DNA from: Sapria himalayana
Lineage: Eukaryota; Streptophyta; Magnoliopsida; Malpighiales; Rafflesiaceae
Reading direction: 5' to 3'
Assembly: GCA_029783825.1 (NCBI GenBank)
Contig: JAREIK010012209.1
Span: 345,001-409,000 of the forward strand
DNA length: 64,000 nt
In this document: positions 23,816-36,620 of the stretch, piece by piece
Layout: each line of letters opens with the position of its first letter
Position numbering within the stretch: position 1 is the first letter of the stretch
Made by a program: the position numbers and the translations under genes
Notes under the pieces: model-generated
Database searches by the model: none
What the model was told of the DNA's origin: nothing
Seen by the model: only the letters and a program-made list of their open reading frames with translations

Positions 23816-24239
23816 AGATGATAGGAGACTTTTTTTCATTATTATAATTTTCTCAAATGGATATAATACACAATTTTTCTATTCTTACTTTTTATTCTTT
23901 TCATTTAAGGATTTATATAGTTTGGCTAAACAAAAAATCTCTTATGAGTCATGACATCAAATAATATGTGATGACTTCATTCATGTCATTATATCAAAGA
24001 ATATGTAACTTGAATCCTTAAGTTGCCAATCATAATAATAAAAAATATGTTATGACTTCGCCAAGTCAAAATAATCCTTTTTATCATTCTATCCATGTAA
24101 TTATGAAAGTTATTTAGACATTTCGCTTTTCTTTTACCTCTCCAAATTACTCTTTTTGGAGTATTTTGAAATTATGACTTTTAAGAATGTTGTGACTTCA
24201 TAATAGTCATTCTCCTTAGTCTCAACTTCTACATTCACT

Positions 24240-25440
24240 TTCATTGCTTCATATTTCCACTTCTACATTTTCTTTATAATCTTCATTAGGTCATCAATCT
24301 TCTATAAAATATTTCTACCAAAATCCATATTTTGTTGTCATACTATGCACAGGAGATTATTTATTCTTCAACAATATATTTCATCATTATCTAGACTATT
24401 TATATCTTTGTAAACATTAAATTTTATTTGCTCTTCACATACGCGAAGCATGAACTTTTTCTTCTTGATATGAATGAGGGCTTGTCTAATGGCTAAAAAT
24501 AGTTATCTTAAAATCAATGGATTATGTTGTTCTTCGTTCATATCTAAAACCACATAATTTATAAAAAAAAATAAATATATCAACCTTAACCAATACATCT
24601 TCAATAATACTTGTCAAGTACTTAGTTGATTAATCATCCAACCGAGAGAGAGAGCGAGAGAGAGGTTAAAGTCATCTTACCGAGGTTTGACCTTTATGCT
24701 ATTCCTCTATTGAAAAAGATATCAAGTTGACACTCAATCCCAAGTCATATAGCATCTTTTAAAATATGTGCTCCTTAATAATGCATAGTATCTTTAGGCT
24801 TCTATGATTCTTCAACTTCAACTTTCTCTTACTATCCATGACATTATTCATTAATTTTACATAGTTCAATATTTGAGACAATACTTTAGAAAATGAGATA
24901 TTTACTTTCAACTTATGGAAAATATTGAGAAACCTCTCAATTTTTTCATTCAATTTTCCATTTCTAAATGTTGTAGAAAATGAAGATTTAGGGTACAATT
25001 ATATTTAGCATCATTCTCCATTCATTCCTCTTTGTAGTACTTTGGGTAATTTTCATTACTTTTTCTTTTTCTGTCACCACTATGGGGTTAAGTTGGGCAT
25101 TTTGTTCATTGTGCACTATGACTTTAGAAAAAAAGTCATAATATTTGGGGATATGGTTTTTGATATTGTCATGGTGGAAGCCAAAATTTTTGGAAAAGTT
25201 ATGGCACTATTAGTTCTATTTCCCTCTATTTTAGCTTCTTTCATTTGTTGTCTCTCAAATTATTTTTTGCTTCAAAATATAATTGACAAGCACTTCTTTG
25301 GGGTCATCTCCATATTACTTAGTTGTTCATTGATACTATTTTCTTTCATCAATAATACTGATTATCTGATTTGCTTCTATATACTCTTCATTGCTCTATT
25401 TATGTGTTCCAACTTTATCTCAAGCTTCTCCATATGATCA
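24240..25440 (-). pseudogene. Ty3/gypsy gag-protease relic (Athila/Tat-like), antisense
   Basis: The minus-strand open stretch at 24759-24998 reads 'FLNIFHKLKVNISFSKVLSQ' and 'LNYVKLMNNVMDSKRKLK', a clear counterpart of the 'FLxxxKxLxINIPFxEALxQ' and 'YxKFMKDxLxKKRK' region upstream of the aspartic protease in plant Athila/Tat-type elements. Continuing leftwards, broken frames give 'IEDVLVKVDIFIF'-like and 'VVLDMNEE'-like stretches of the protease domain to about 24300. Right of 25000, lysine- and asparagine-rich gag sequence is probable but undocumented by motifs. No intact protease active site is readable. A (GA)n run interrupts at 24645-24665. Confidence 0.7.
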
Positions 25441-26279
25441 TCTTGAAGATCATTTTTTTATTTTGACCTCCTTTAGCAATTCAATCATTTTGTCATTGAT
25501 GAAAAATTTTTTTTTGAATATTGATAATACGAGTTCGATCCTCATTGAATATTATGTTCCATGAAATTATTGCCAAAATTCTTTGGGAATAATCCTGCAA
25601 TCAGTTGCTCATTTTTATAGTTTCTATATAATATTTTTTCATAATTTATAATATTCAGATGATAGTATATATGAATATTAGTATTTGGTTGAAACGCATA
25701 CCCTTTAATTTACAAATCATTGGCCTTCACCACTTGATTAATGTGGTCAAAATTTATAGTTTCTTTTGGTTGCAAAATGGTGATTTCTTCCTTTCCTTTT
25801 TGCTTCTCCCTTGGGATTCCAACTTTCTTCCTTTCCCCCTTAGATTTGTGCTTATACTTTGTGTCACCTCTTTGCTTGTTGATCTCCCCTAGATTTTTAT
25901 ATTCCCAAATCCTAGCCCCCTAGCTCTTGTTTTATGTCTCACTCCTCTCCTCCATTTTCTCTTTGTTTTGTGCATTTACACTCAAATGGTTGGGTGTGAT
26001 TTTTAAGTGGGAAATAGAGGCACTGGAAATGCCATGGACTTGGCTTTTCATCTCTATATCACAAACTCGTAGTAATAAGAATAAGTCATGGCTTTTGTCT
26101 CTTTCATGTTTTCGCTTTCTATGGCACTGAGTATGATTTTGACTTGTACATTTTATCTTTGTTACCCAAAGTCATGGAACTAGAAATGAGTTATGGTTTT
26201 GGCTTCTCTCTTTTAATAGATTTTTATAGCATTAGGAATATTTATGGATATGCATTTAATCTCTATTTCTCAAAGTCAT
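25441..26279. other. AT-rich sequence, possible gypsy gag debris
   Basis: Adjoins the antisense gag relic. Plus-strand open frames at 25659-26130 look hydrophobic only because of T-richness. From about 26070 the TCATGG/TCATGAC word style begins that marks the LTR-like repeats further right. Confidence 0.35.
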
Positions 26280-26514
26280 GACCCTGGGAATGAGGTATAT
26301 AATTAAAGAATTGATATAATTTGTAAGTATTTATATTTTTGGCTTCATAAGTGATATACTCACATAATTAAAATATATTTCTAGATGTGTCACTAAGTAT
26401 GTACACTTTATTCTATGACCTCAGGATTCATAAAAATTAAGAATTGATATGATTTGTAAGTATTTATATTTTTTGCTTCATAAGTGATATACTCATATAA
26501 TTAAAGTATATTTC

Positions 26515-27102
26515 TAGAGGTGTCAAACATGCCATATCACGCTGGCATGGCCTATTTTTCTTTGGACCATCCGAGCCACCATGCCAAGACGGGCATGACA
26601 CAATAATTATCATGGGTCATGTCATGCTGGAATGGCTCAAAAAATGGTTAGCCCAACATGGCTCAATGGCATGGCTTTTGGTTGGGTCATGTTAGGTCTT
26701 GTCAGGTTGTGCCTTACTGGGTCAGCCTAAGCAGGCTAACTCAAGTCATGCCAGGCTAGTTGAGGTTTAGTCCAAACTAGACCGAGTTCAAGACAAGCTA
26801 GCCTAGGTTTAGTCTAGGCTAGTCTATGCTAGACTAGCCTAGTTCATTCCCGGCTAGCTTGGGTTCAGGACTAGGCTTGCCAATTTAGCTAGGTGGGCTA
26901 AAACTTGCCTATAAAAGTCATTTAATGCCAAAAAGATTGACATGATATGGCTTGAGCAATGTCGTGGGATGGCCAATAATGCTTCCATTCATAGTTTTGA
27001 ACCATGTCATGGCATGCCAGACACAGCTAAATCATGTCATGCTAGGCATAGCTGAACCATGCCATGCCATGGCCAGGCCACCCTACCCCATTGATACCTT
27101 TA
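26515..27102. mobile_element. Diverged hAT MITE, about 588 bp
   Basis: The left end TAGAGGTGTCAA (26515-26526) matches the MITEs at 9161 and 52515 exactly; the right end TTGATACCTTTA (27091-27102) differs by two bases. The interior keeps the family's repetitive 'catgccatgg' and 'ggctagcctag' words but has lost most GC richness by C-to-T decay (CATGCC where younger copies have CGTGCC). Flanks tatatttc and tatgcatc match at only 5 of 8 positions, which fits an old insertion. It lies inside LTR-like repeat A. Confidence 0.72.
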
Positions 27103-27349
27103 TATGCATCCTTTAAGTTTTACCAGTTAGATTTATATGAGTAAAAGTAACTCACAAGAGTTATCACCACCCTATGAGTCAAAATATACTCGTGCACATC
27201 ACATTGATTACATATCACCATCCTCCTCAATGATAATGCGACTCACATACTAAATGACTCTTAGGAGAATGCTTTATATAATATTTATCTTCATCATCTT
27301 CTAAGACATGTATAATAGATTGGTATGTAAAAATATTTGTACTTTTAGC

Positions 27350-28245
27350 TCGAGAAACTTTGGTTAAAATGGATCTAACACATAGAAGAAAGAAAGGAAA
27401 AAACAATTAACTAGGATAATTTCCCCTTTTTTCCTTTCTCTCAAAAATCACTTTTAACTGATTTATTCAAGATCTATCATGGCATAATGCCAATATAGAA
27501 AGAAATAGGATCTTGTAACTAGATGAAATGTTTGTAGTCTAAACCTTGTGCGAAACTCCATGTTTTTTTTCTTTTATTAGTAGGTCATAACCTGCAATGA
27601 CGAAGCGAGTGCCCTTTGTTATGAGGTTTAGCCTAAGGCAATTGATGTCAATGAAACAAGAACTTTGACTTGCACTCTTGTATGGCCTTCTTATAAAGTA
27701 GATTAGCTTTTCTACATTCATAGATTGGTTCTTGCAAGAGAAGAAAAATAAATAGGCAGCGAAATAAGACTTTTCCAAACAAGAGACACAATGGAATGCT
27801 AATATGATTATTTACATGTCTTCAAAGCGTGCAAAATAGTGATTAGAAACCAACCAAATGAGACAAGTATACTACATGGGTGAAGATTGGCCTCTTGCTT
27901 GTTAGCTGGATCAACATTACCCCCTGATGGAAAGAAGCAAGTATTTTAACTAAGTTGCAAGAATGTATTCTTTAGTAGTGGACTGCTTAGCTTTCATTTT
28001 TCTCCAGATTCAATAGTACCATAGTCCATGAAACCTTCCACCAAGAACTAATTCAATAGCTATTCGTATGTATAGTTGACCAAGCAAGTGAAGGCTTGAA
28101 AGCCGAATAAACTAGTGCACTTCTATTTTTTGTGAGCCATTTAGAAACTATGGCATGAGCCTTTGGCATGCAAAGATTTATCCAGGTATGCAATGGAGGA
28201 AGTTAGAGTTTGAAAAAAGCATCATCGATATAAAAAATATAGAGG
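27350..28245. other. Unidentified insertion within LTR-like repeat A
   Basis: This stretch is absent from the homologous copy at 29850-29860, so it was either inserted in A or deleted from B. No terminal inverted repeat or target duplication could be defined. A minus-strand open frame at 27539-27778 matches no family I know. Confidence 0.45.
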
Positions 28246-29459
28246 TATAGCCAAGTGGCATACTCATAATAATTGACATATCTAAATTTGAGTTTTAACA
28301 TAAAGGTTTATCTCATGCACCATAGTTAGAAAGACTATCATATCTTCCTATCATGACTATCACTTTCTACAAATCATTATCCATCACATAAACTAGGTTA
28401 CAAAAACCTTAGACCATATGCTATTTTGATAGAAATTACAAAATCTAGAGAGGAGTTTGAGAGCTACACAACTCATCTCTAGGTATTAGCATTATGACTA
28501 ATGCCACTTGCTTGTTTGTAAAGCCTTTAAGAAATATGAAATTCACCCATAGGATATAGTAGCTTCCCCATGCTCTTTCGATGATATGTGGAGGAAGAAG
28601 AAGAATGAAGAGATTTATTGGAATTGGTATTTCTTCCATTTTTATACTCAAATATTTCTGCATTACATTAAGTGGTAAGTCTTAACTTTCAAAAGAAAGT
28701 CATAATTTGGCCTTTATCTCTTAAGCTCGAGATTGTGACTCTAGAAGTTGGTAGTGACTCTAGAAGTTGGTAGTGACTCTAGAGTGTATCCAAATATTTT
28801 TGTAACCCAAAGTCATGGTGGTAGGCAATGACAATGGATTGGGCCTAATGTCTATATAATACAAAGTCACACCTTCGTGCATGTCTTTTTTATTCTTCAT
28901 ATAGGTTTGTGGTGCTAGGAATAGTAATGACATTGTGAATAGGCTCTCATTTCATAAAATATTTTTGTGTTATAACTTTGTAATGCTACCTAATTTTGTT
29001 GGTTAGGAGATATCCCAAAAACTTGTTAATGAGAGTATCTCATCTATAATTACAAGAATTATACAAGTAGTAAAGTAGGATTTCATCCAAATATCAAACC
29101 TAACTGGATTGTATCGATAGTTTAGTTATTCAATAATGAGATGACTCAATTTTAGTAAAATAGATATTTGGATTATGTCTTGTGGGAAAATCTTAAATCC
29201 ATGTATTCATTCATTTAATTTATATAATGTATATGTAAATTGGCTCAAATCATATTATGTTTGAACATAGAATGAATATTAGGGTATTGTGTAATATCTT
29301 CTTACCCTAATAGCATACAAATTAGTTGTCACCATTGTGACTATCCCAATGATGGTCTACTTGTAGATGTCCCCTCGGTATATCCTTAGCGAATTAATAA
29401 ATCATTCCTGCTTGATACTCATTCACAATCTCATACCTTTTGGGCAATTTCATAAACTA

Positions 29460-30770
29460 TCATACTCGGTTAATTCCTATGCACACTCTTATTCTTAGGC
29501 TTTAGGTATCATAAAGACCAATGATTGACATGAATTATAAGTATTTTCATTTTTGACTTCATAAGTATCATACTTACATTATTAACGCATGCTTCCCTAA
29601 GTTTCACCAAATATAATCATATTATTCAAATAAACTCACAAGGATTATTACCATCTTGTGAGTCACCCTATACTCATACATGCCTTAATAGATTGTATGA
29701 CACTATCCTCCTTAGAAATGATGAGATTCTCACACTAAAAATAAAACTCTTAGGAGAATATTTTATATAATATTCATCTCAATCGAGAGAAATTTATTTT
29801 ATGATATGCACAATGGATTGACATGTAAAAGATTCACACTTTTGAATTTGTAAGTGTCATACTCATAAAAATTAACATACCCAGATATTAGATTTTAATA
29901 TATAATTTTATCTCGAGCATCATAGGTAGAAGGATTATTACTTTCTTTCTATCATATGTACAAGTAACACTCATAGTTTACATATTATTATCTACCATGA
30001 AAATCTCTTATAAACCTACCAAAAGTCAGAACTCTACTTCAAGTTCTATTTAATCACTCAATCATCAATACTCTTAACATAATATAAATTAAACATATAT
30101 ATTATTGAAAACCCATTATTACATAACATAGAACAACTTTTACAAACTCTAGACCACATATTATTTTAATAAAAATTCTTGAATCTACCCTAGAAAGGGA
30201 GGTTTGAGAGTGATGCCCTCTAATTCGATGGATTAGCAATAATTCTTGTGTCCTTTGCTTGCTTGTGGAGTCCCTAGGGAATATAATATTCACCTATAGG
30301 GTTTGGTAGTTATACCATGGACATACATGTTGTCTAGAGGGGAAGAAGAAGAATGAGGGATCTAGGAAATTTTTCTTTCTTCAACTTTTATACTCAAGCA
30401 AATCTGTATTACTAAAAAGTCATAACTTTTAAAAGAAAATCACAACTTTATTATTCATCTCTTAAGCTTTAGGTCGAAACTCTAAAAAATAATCATGACT
30501 CTTAGAATGCATTCTAATCTTTCCATAATACTAAGTCATGACATTGGGCAATGAGCATGACTTAAACTTAATGTCTATATAACACGAAGTCACAATACTA
30601 TGAAGTGGCAGTAGCTTCATTCACCGAACTTCTTGTTCTTCATAAAGGGTCGTGACACTAAGAAAGGTCACAGTATGGTGAATGATCTCTCATATTGTTA
30701 TATGGCCATGCACTATGAAATAGTCATGGCATTGACATGGGTATTTTTAAACATTATATGGTCATAGCAC
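29460..30770. repeat. LTR-like repeat B
   Basis: Second copy of the repeat at 26280-28990, without the MITE and without the 27350-28245 stretch. It ends in sequence rich in 'gtcatgac' and 'gtcatggcac' words (30410-30900). The two copies have diverged substantially, so if they are LTRs of one element the insertion is old; they could equally be solo LTRs. Confidence 0.62.
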
Positions 30771-32700
30771 TAGAAAATAATCATGGCACTAAGTAGGTCA
30801 CTCATGTTTATCTCGTGGCCACATAACTAGATAATGGTCATGACACAAAATTTGACTTTCATATATCTAAAGTATCCATGGCACTGTGAGTGGGTGCGAC
30901 ACTAGCTTTCACTTATCTCATATATCATGTCACTATGGTACTACAAGGATTCCATGATATTGGATATTATCCCATATATAAGAGTTTGACTTTTTCTTAC
31001 TTTGAAGACAAGAGTTACAACATTGGGAAATTATCATATTTGAATAATGGCCTCTATTATGTTTAGTATCTCAAATGTCATTGAACTGAATAATTACTGA
31101 GGCATTGGCTTGAGTAATTTTAGTTCTACAATTTTATGTAGCTCAAAAGTCATGATTTTGTAAAAAAATTGCGGCTTTAACTTAAGACTAATAAACCATA
31201 TTAAAAATAAAGTGATAGTGCTAGGATATGACCTTGATCTTTAGCACCAATAGGATTCTTGGTTATTACAATATAAAATTAAGGTTGTAGCCATTTAAAC
31301 TTTATGAGAGAAGTATGACTATGTCTCCATGATAATATCATAGCTCCAAAAATATATTGCGTAGTAGAAAGATTATGCTAATGAATTGGTAGGGTATAGT
31401 GTGCAAAGATTTCTATGACTAATTAGGTAGAGTTTTGATCAAAAATAGATGCTAAAACTATACAAGACTCTATATTCTACCACCTCAACTAAACACCTTT
31501 AAAGACTTATTAATTTCATAACTATCTATCAAAATCTACTAAAACTCCAAAGTCATGAAATCAATCTCTAATTTCTCTATTTGCATGACCATACATCATC
31601 ATAAATCACTAAAATATATAAGAATATTTAATAGTTTGAATACTGAACACCACACAACTATGAAATGACCATGACTTTGATATTAGTCACTCTTGATCAA
31701 ATAAGCATACTAAGTGCAAACCTTGTAGCCTATTACAAATAAAATATACATGAGAGATATTTCTTAGCGTCGTGACCAAGTGCAAACCTTGTAGCCTATT
31801 ACAAATAATTCTTATGCTCATTATCAAATAGTTTCTCAACATTCTGCAATCAGGTGTTGACTTCTGAGTGAGAGGGAGTTTCTCATCAAACCAAAGTTAT
31901 ATCACTAGTTAGTTCAATATATACAAGACAAACTTAGATTTATTAGAAATATATCTCATTTAATATGTATTAGAATTTGATGGAGTATCAGTCATAATAG
32001 AGACACTGATACGAGAGCTTCAAATTGGTGTAAACATTATAATATGATGGTTCACATCAGAGAGAGTTGTTAGGAGTTATTTTTAGAGAGAATATAAAAA
32101 ACACTACAAAACATTGAGAGAGAGAGGCCAACTACTTGAATCATCCAAAGATCATCACAAAGTTCTCTCTCAATTATTATTGGAGATAAATATATAGAAT
32201 TTCTTGTCAATAAAGATTCAACAAATACTTCTTGGTCTTTAGGTACAACAAGTTTTGTGACCTATTTATTACAAACTCTAACGTTATTGACCTATGAGTT
32301 GACAATCATATTAGAAGTAATCATTCATTTTTTTTTCATTGTTTTTTTTATATTTACTAAATTTTATAATAATTAATGACAAATCACCAAAAAACTTTAA
32401 TTATTATTATATTCAATTTGATTATTTATTTCTTTCATATATTTTATTTATTTTTAAAAATAAAGATATCCCTATACTAGAGTGTGAGGCATTAGCTATA
32501 AAAATATATCAAATTTTCTTACCTTATTCATCAAACGTGTGTGAGTTAGGACATATTCAATTTGATATACTCAGAAATTTGGTGATAGCAAATATGAGAA
32601 TTGAGATATATTTATATATTTTGTCATATTTTTTGATGATTATATGTGTTTTATTTGTTTACTATTTATATGTCAGATCACAATTAATTTTTATTAATTT
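30771..32700. other. Intergenic repeats, no gene
   Basis: TCATGGCA-type words continue to about 31200. A perfect 30-bp direct repeat begins 'aagtgcaaaccttgtagcct' at 31712 and again at 31778. The plus-strand open frame at 32339-32728 is T-rich and matches nothing. An LTR-like phrase 'tgatgggagcacctaatttg' sits at 32712-32731. Confidence 0.45.
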
Positions 32701-32739
32701 TTTTGATACTTTTGATGGGAGCACCTAATTTGGGGGATG

Positions 32740-34140
32740 TCCTAATCTTAGAAGCATGGATACGATATTAAACTGGCATGTCTGAGTGTCAGACACATGG
32801 ATATATGGATACTGGCTAGACATGAGTCAGATACGCCATGTGGCATATTGTTAACTAATCCATGTTTGATATGTCACGTGGTGTATCATCGGAGGCGTCA
32901 GATACATATCCAACACATATTTATTATGGAAACTTGCAGGCTTAAAATAAAACCTACGTTTTATGGCTACGACAACTCAGACAACGCTGAGTAGCCGACG
33001 ATGCCGAGTGGCCGACAATGCTGAGTCGCCAACAATGTTTGAATCTCAATCTCAAAGAAAAAGTAATGGCGGGGGAGGGGGGGGATTAAAATGCATTATC
33101 TTTATTTTAAATATGATTATTTATTAAATATGCAATATATAATAAATAAAAAAATTATATGAAATTACAAAGTTGGAACAGTGGGATTTTGAAAAATACA
33201 AATTATACAATACATAAATATGTAATATATAATATATAATATGTAATATATAATATGTAATATATAATATGTAATATATAAATATGGAATATATAATATG
33301 TAATATATAAATATGGAATATGTAAGTATAATTATTTTATAATTTATGTTGAATGAATGAATATAATATTTAAATATGCAAATTATATGGAATTAGTCTA
33401 ATTATATAGATTGAGAAAAAAAATAGATTAATTGGGTTGAATTATAAGTCTGAGCCTTCAAGTAATCAATAGAATAATCAAGATGTTGATTATAATACTT
33501 TATAATGGAGGTACGACACGAAAGAATCAAAATTGGATAAAGGAAAAGAAGAAGAAAATATTACTTTTCAATGTAATTTTTATAGATAGATATATATAGA
33601 GGATCATATTATAGAGTCAAGACTCATTTGTTGAAAATTAAAAAGGGCCATGAGTTGCATCTTGTACTAAAGTAACGAATCAAAATTTAGTTGAGATGCG
33701 AAGGGTGATGGAGGAAGTTGAACAAAGGATGAAACAATCTAATCTTAAGTAAGTTTCTTTAACCATATAAAGCATTGCGAATTTTAAATTTAAGAATTTC
33801 TCTTTTAGTGCTAGTGCAATTGATCTAAAAAAAAGAAAGGAGCCTATGAGATCAGTTGAAAGGCATTCAGTATGAGTGCATGTGAAATAGTTGACAATGA
33901 GATAGCTATGATGTTTTACACCGAGGGTTGTCTTTTCACTTTGCTAGAAATTCTTATTATACTTATGTCTTTAAAAGTATAAGTCAACTTTCAGGTTATC
34001 TCCCACCAAATTATAATGCATTAAAAATAATATTATTGCAGAAAGAGAAGAGTAATATTTAGAGCAAGGCAAGACACCATGTATGCGCGTCACCTGCTCC
34101 TGCACCTAGGTGTGCCTAAGGCTCGTCTTTCACAACTATG
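32740..34140. repeat. Assorted tandem repeats and hAT end debris
   Basis: A 17-bp unit (gacaacgctgagtagcc) repeats three times at 32980-33037. AT-rich units of 'aatatgtaatatata' fill about 33205-33325. At 34060-34130 'gcaaggcaagacacc' and 'gcacctaggtgtgcctaagg' resemble the ends of the hAT family at 2199-6442. The rest is AT-rich without recognisable content. Confidence 0.5.
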
Positions 34141-34229
34141 AATATATCTTTTTTGTGTTAGAATATAAGTTTTTTTAGATTTTTACGAAATAATAAAAAT
34201 AAAATTCAATAAAAATATTAGAAAATTAA

Positions 34230-36620
34230 GAAATAATAATATATTAAAATATATATCAAACTAATTAATACATATTATATGAATCATGAAACTGTATACC
34301 AAACTTTATGTGAAAGCATACCCCAATAGAATAAAGTGGATGAAAAGATGAATAGGTATTGAGAGCAATTATTGAGAGTTTAATTTATGAGATTTTCATT
34401 GATAATTATTTCTTTTGGGCTACACAAATATTTTAATAATTTTTTTTAAATATTTGAGAGGAGTCTTGATGATATGATGATTTTATTAATTATCTAAATT
34501 AATGATGTTTTGATTAAGACAAATGATGAGTTCGAGAATCATTCAATTCAATGAATATCTTTAGACATAGTTTCAGATAAATAACATTGAGAGACTCATG
34601 TATTTTCTTAGCATAGAAGTAATTTATTTTATAAGAGATTATCTCATCACAGGGAAGCTATGCATTTGATATTATTATAGATATTTATATTTTTGGTTGT
34701 ACTCCAATAAATACTATTATTTATTGAGCTACTTACTTTATCTCTGATGTAATATTTCTAATTGTTTCTACTAATTATAGGAGAATCATATAAAAGATTA
34801 ACTATCTGATTATGATCTGATCAAATATAATATATATAATTAGTATAATTAATTATTTTCGAGATTTTCTTCGACTGGCTTTTCTCATTGTAGTTCTTCA
34901 CATACTGAGGTATATGAAAAAGCCTTTAGGACTTTGAATCTTTTTTAGGGATCATGAATGCTTATAGTTAGCCATGTATTTAAATCTTGACTTGACATTA
35001 ATATGTACTGAGAAAAGATTTATCTAAAGATTTTGTATTTTTTTTGAGGCAATTTTGTCTCCTGAAAAAATAAGATGAGTATAGTAATTTTAAAATCCAA
35101 CACATAAACATAGTTTATGTAATTATGTTTAGAGAGATGATGATACATACTTATGAGATACTTTGGATGTGACACATACTCAAGGAGATTGAATATGCAC
35201 CATCTTCTCTTACTATTTTTTACCATGATAATCAGACATTTAGATATATAGTCTTAAATTTAGTTTTAAATTTAGTATTGATTTAGCTACTTACTTCATC
35301 TTAATAATATTTTTAATTGTTTTTACTAATTATAAGTAAATCATATAAAAGATTAACTATCTGATTATGATCCGATCAAATATAACATATGTAATTAGCA
35401 TTATTAATTATTTTCTAGATTTTCTTCGACTAGTTTTTCTCATTGTAGTTCTTCACATACTAAAGTACATGAAAAAGTCTTTAGGACTTTGAATCTTTTT
35501 TAGGATCATGAATGCTTATAGTTAGCCAGATATTTAGATTTGAGCTTGACATTAGTATGTATTGAGAAGAGATTTATCAAAAGATTTTGTATTTTTTTTT
35601 GAGGTAATTTTGTCTCTTAAAAAAATAAGATTCGTATAGTTATGTTAAAATCCAACACATAAACATAGTTTATGCAATTATGTTTAGAGCGATGATGATA
35701 CATACTCGTGAGTACTTTGGATGTGACACATACTCAAGGAGATTGAATATGCACCATCTTCTCTTACTATATTTTACCATGATAGTCACACATTTAGATA
35801 TGTAGTCTTAAATTTAGTATTGATTGAGCAACTTACTTTATCTCTATAATATTTCTAATTATTTCTACTAATTATAGGAGAATCATATAAAAGATGAACT
35901 ACCTGATTATGATCAAATCAAATATAGCACATGCAATTAGCATAATTAATTATTTTCTAGATTTTCTTCGATTGGTTTTTCTCATTGTAGTTCTTCACAT
36001 ACTGAGATATATGAAAAATTCTTTATGACTCTGAATCTTTTTTAAGGATCATGAATGCTTATAGTTAGCCAAATATTTAGATTTGAACTTGATATTAGTA
36101 TGTACTGAGAAGAGATTTATCATTAGATTTTGTATTTTTTTTTTTTGAGGTAATTTTGTCTCTTGAAAAAAAAAAGATACGTATAGTTATTTTAAAATTT
36201 AACACATAAACATAGTTTATGTAATTATGTTTAGAGCGATGATACTTACTTGTTAGATACTTTGGATGTGACACATACTGAAGAAGATTGAATATACACC
36301 ATTTTCTCTTATTATCTTTTACCATGATAGTCAGATATTTAGATATATAGTCTTAAATTTAGTATTTCATGAGCAGATGAAACACATCAAGATTTGTCTT
36401 CATCCTCAGGGATTAAAGATATGACCATTATTATATATACATTTAGAAAGTATAATAATTAGTAGATATTTTCATAGACCTTGAAGAGGTGTCATCTTAT
36501 CTTTCTTTCCTTTGGGTTGGATATTATAGATTTTCATGCACCGGTTTGATGAGGATGTTGAGTTTTTAATATTTTTTTTTGATGCTTTTATTTGAGAGCG
36601 TCCAATCTGTGGTTTGTCTT
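34230..36620 (+). pseudogene. Ty1/Copia RNase H relic with a triplicated segment
   Basis: Each of three units reads, in broken frames, the Copia RNase H order: 'HTVVLHILRYMKK'-type helix, 'GIMNAYS' (the 'DHECLQLVGYSDADW' block), 'DFVFFLRQFCLL' or 'GNLVS' equivalent, 'TYLxDTLDVTHTQGD'-like, then 'EIEYAPSSxTIFYHDNQTF', which is the 'LLxELGxxxxxPxxxxCDNQAA' block. After the third unit come 'MKHIKICLHPQGLK' (the 'KHIEIDCHFIRE' block) and 'LGLDIIDFHAPV' near 36520. Hence one Copia 3' end has an internal triplication. Multiple stops in every unit; non-functional. Confidence 0.8.
34715..36361 (+). repeat. Three tandem copies of a 0.54-0.56 kb Copia RNase H segment
   Basis: Units span about 34715-35276, 35277-35819 and 35820-36361. 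The landmark 'ttttcttcga' occurs at 34865, 35420 and 35962, giving periods of 555 and 542 bp. The copies are similar enough to align end to end, with small indels, and share the same decay (including several stops), so multiplication followed inactivation. Confidence 0.93.

Larger units (their letters stand above)
26280..28990. repeat. LTR-like repeat A (interrupted copy)
   Basis: Homologous to 29460-30770. Paired phrases include 'actcttaggagaatgcttta' (27258) with 'actcttaggagaatatttta' (29747), 'agaggagtttgagagctaca' (28450) with 'gggaggtttgagagtgatgc' (30199), and 'ggaagaagaagaatgaagag' (28592) with 'ggaagaagaagaatgaggga' (30340). Copy A is split by the MITE at 26515-27102 and by an unrelated stretch at about 27350-28245. 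A 19-bp triplication (tgactctagaagttggtag) lies at about 28736-28785. The size, two-copy arrangement and same orientation suit an LTR pair, but ends and coding interior were not found. Confidence 0.65.

Noticed and set aside
23354..23839. 161-residue Ser/Leu/Pro-rich open frame on the minus strand (and Arg/Glu/Gly-rich frame on plus)
   Set aside because: Purely a product of the (GA)n tract; no codon structure beyond the dinucleotide repeat.
25042..25437. 131-residue plus-strand hydrophobic frame (possible membrane protein)
   Set aside because: T-rich low-complexity translation antisense to gypsy gag-like sequence; no promoter, homologue or conserved motif.
25530..25550. 'gagttcgatcctc' resembling a tRNA T-loop or B box
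   Set aside because: No matching acceptor stem or A box within tRNA distance; chance match.
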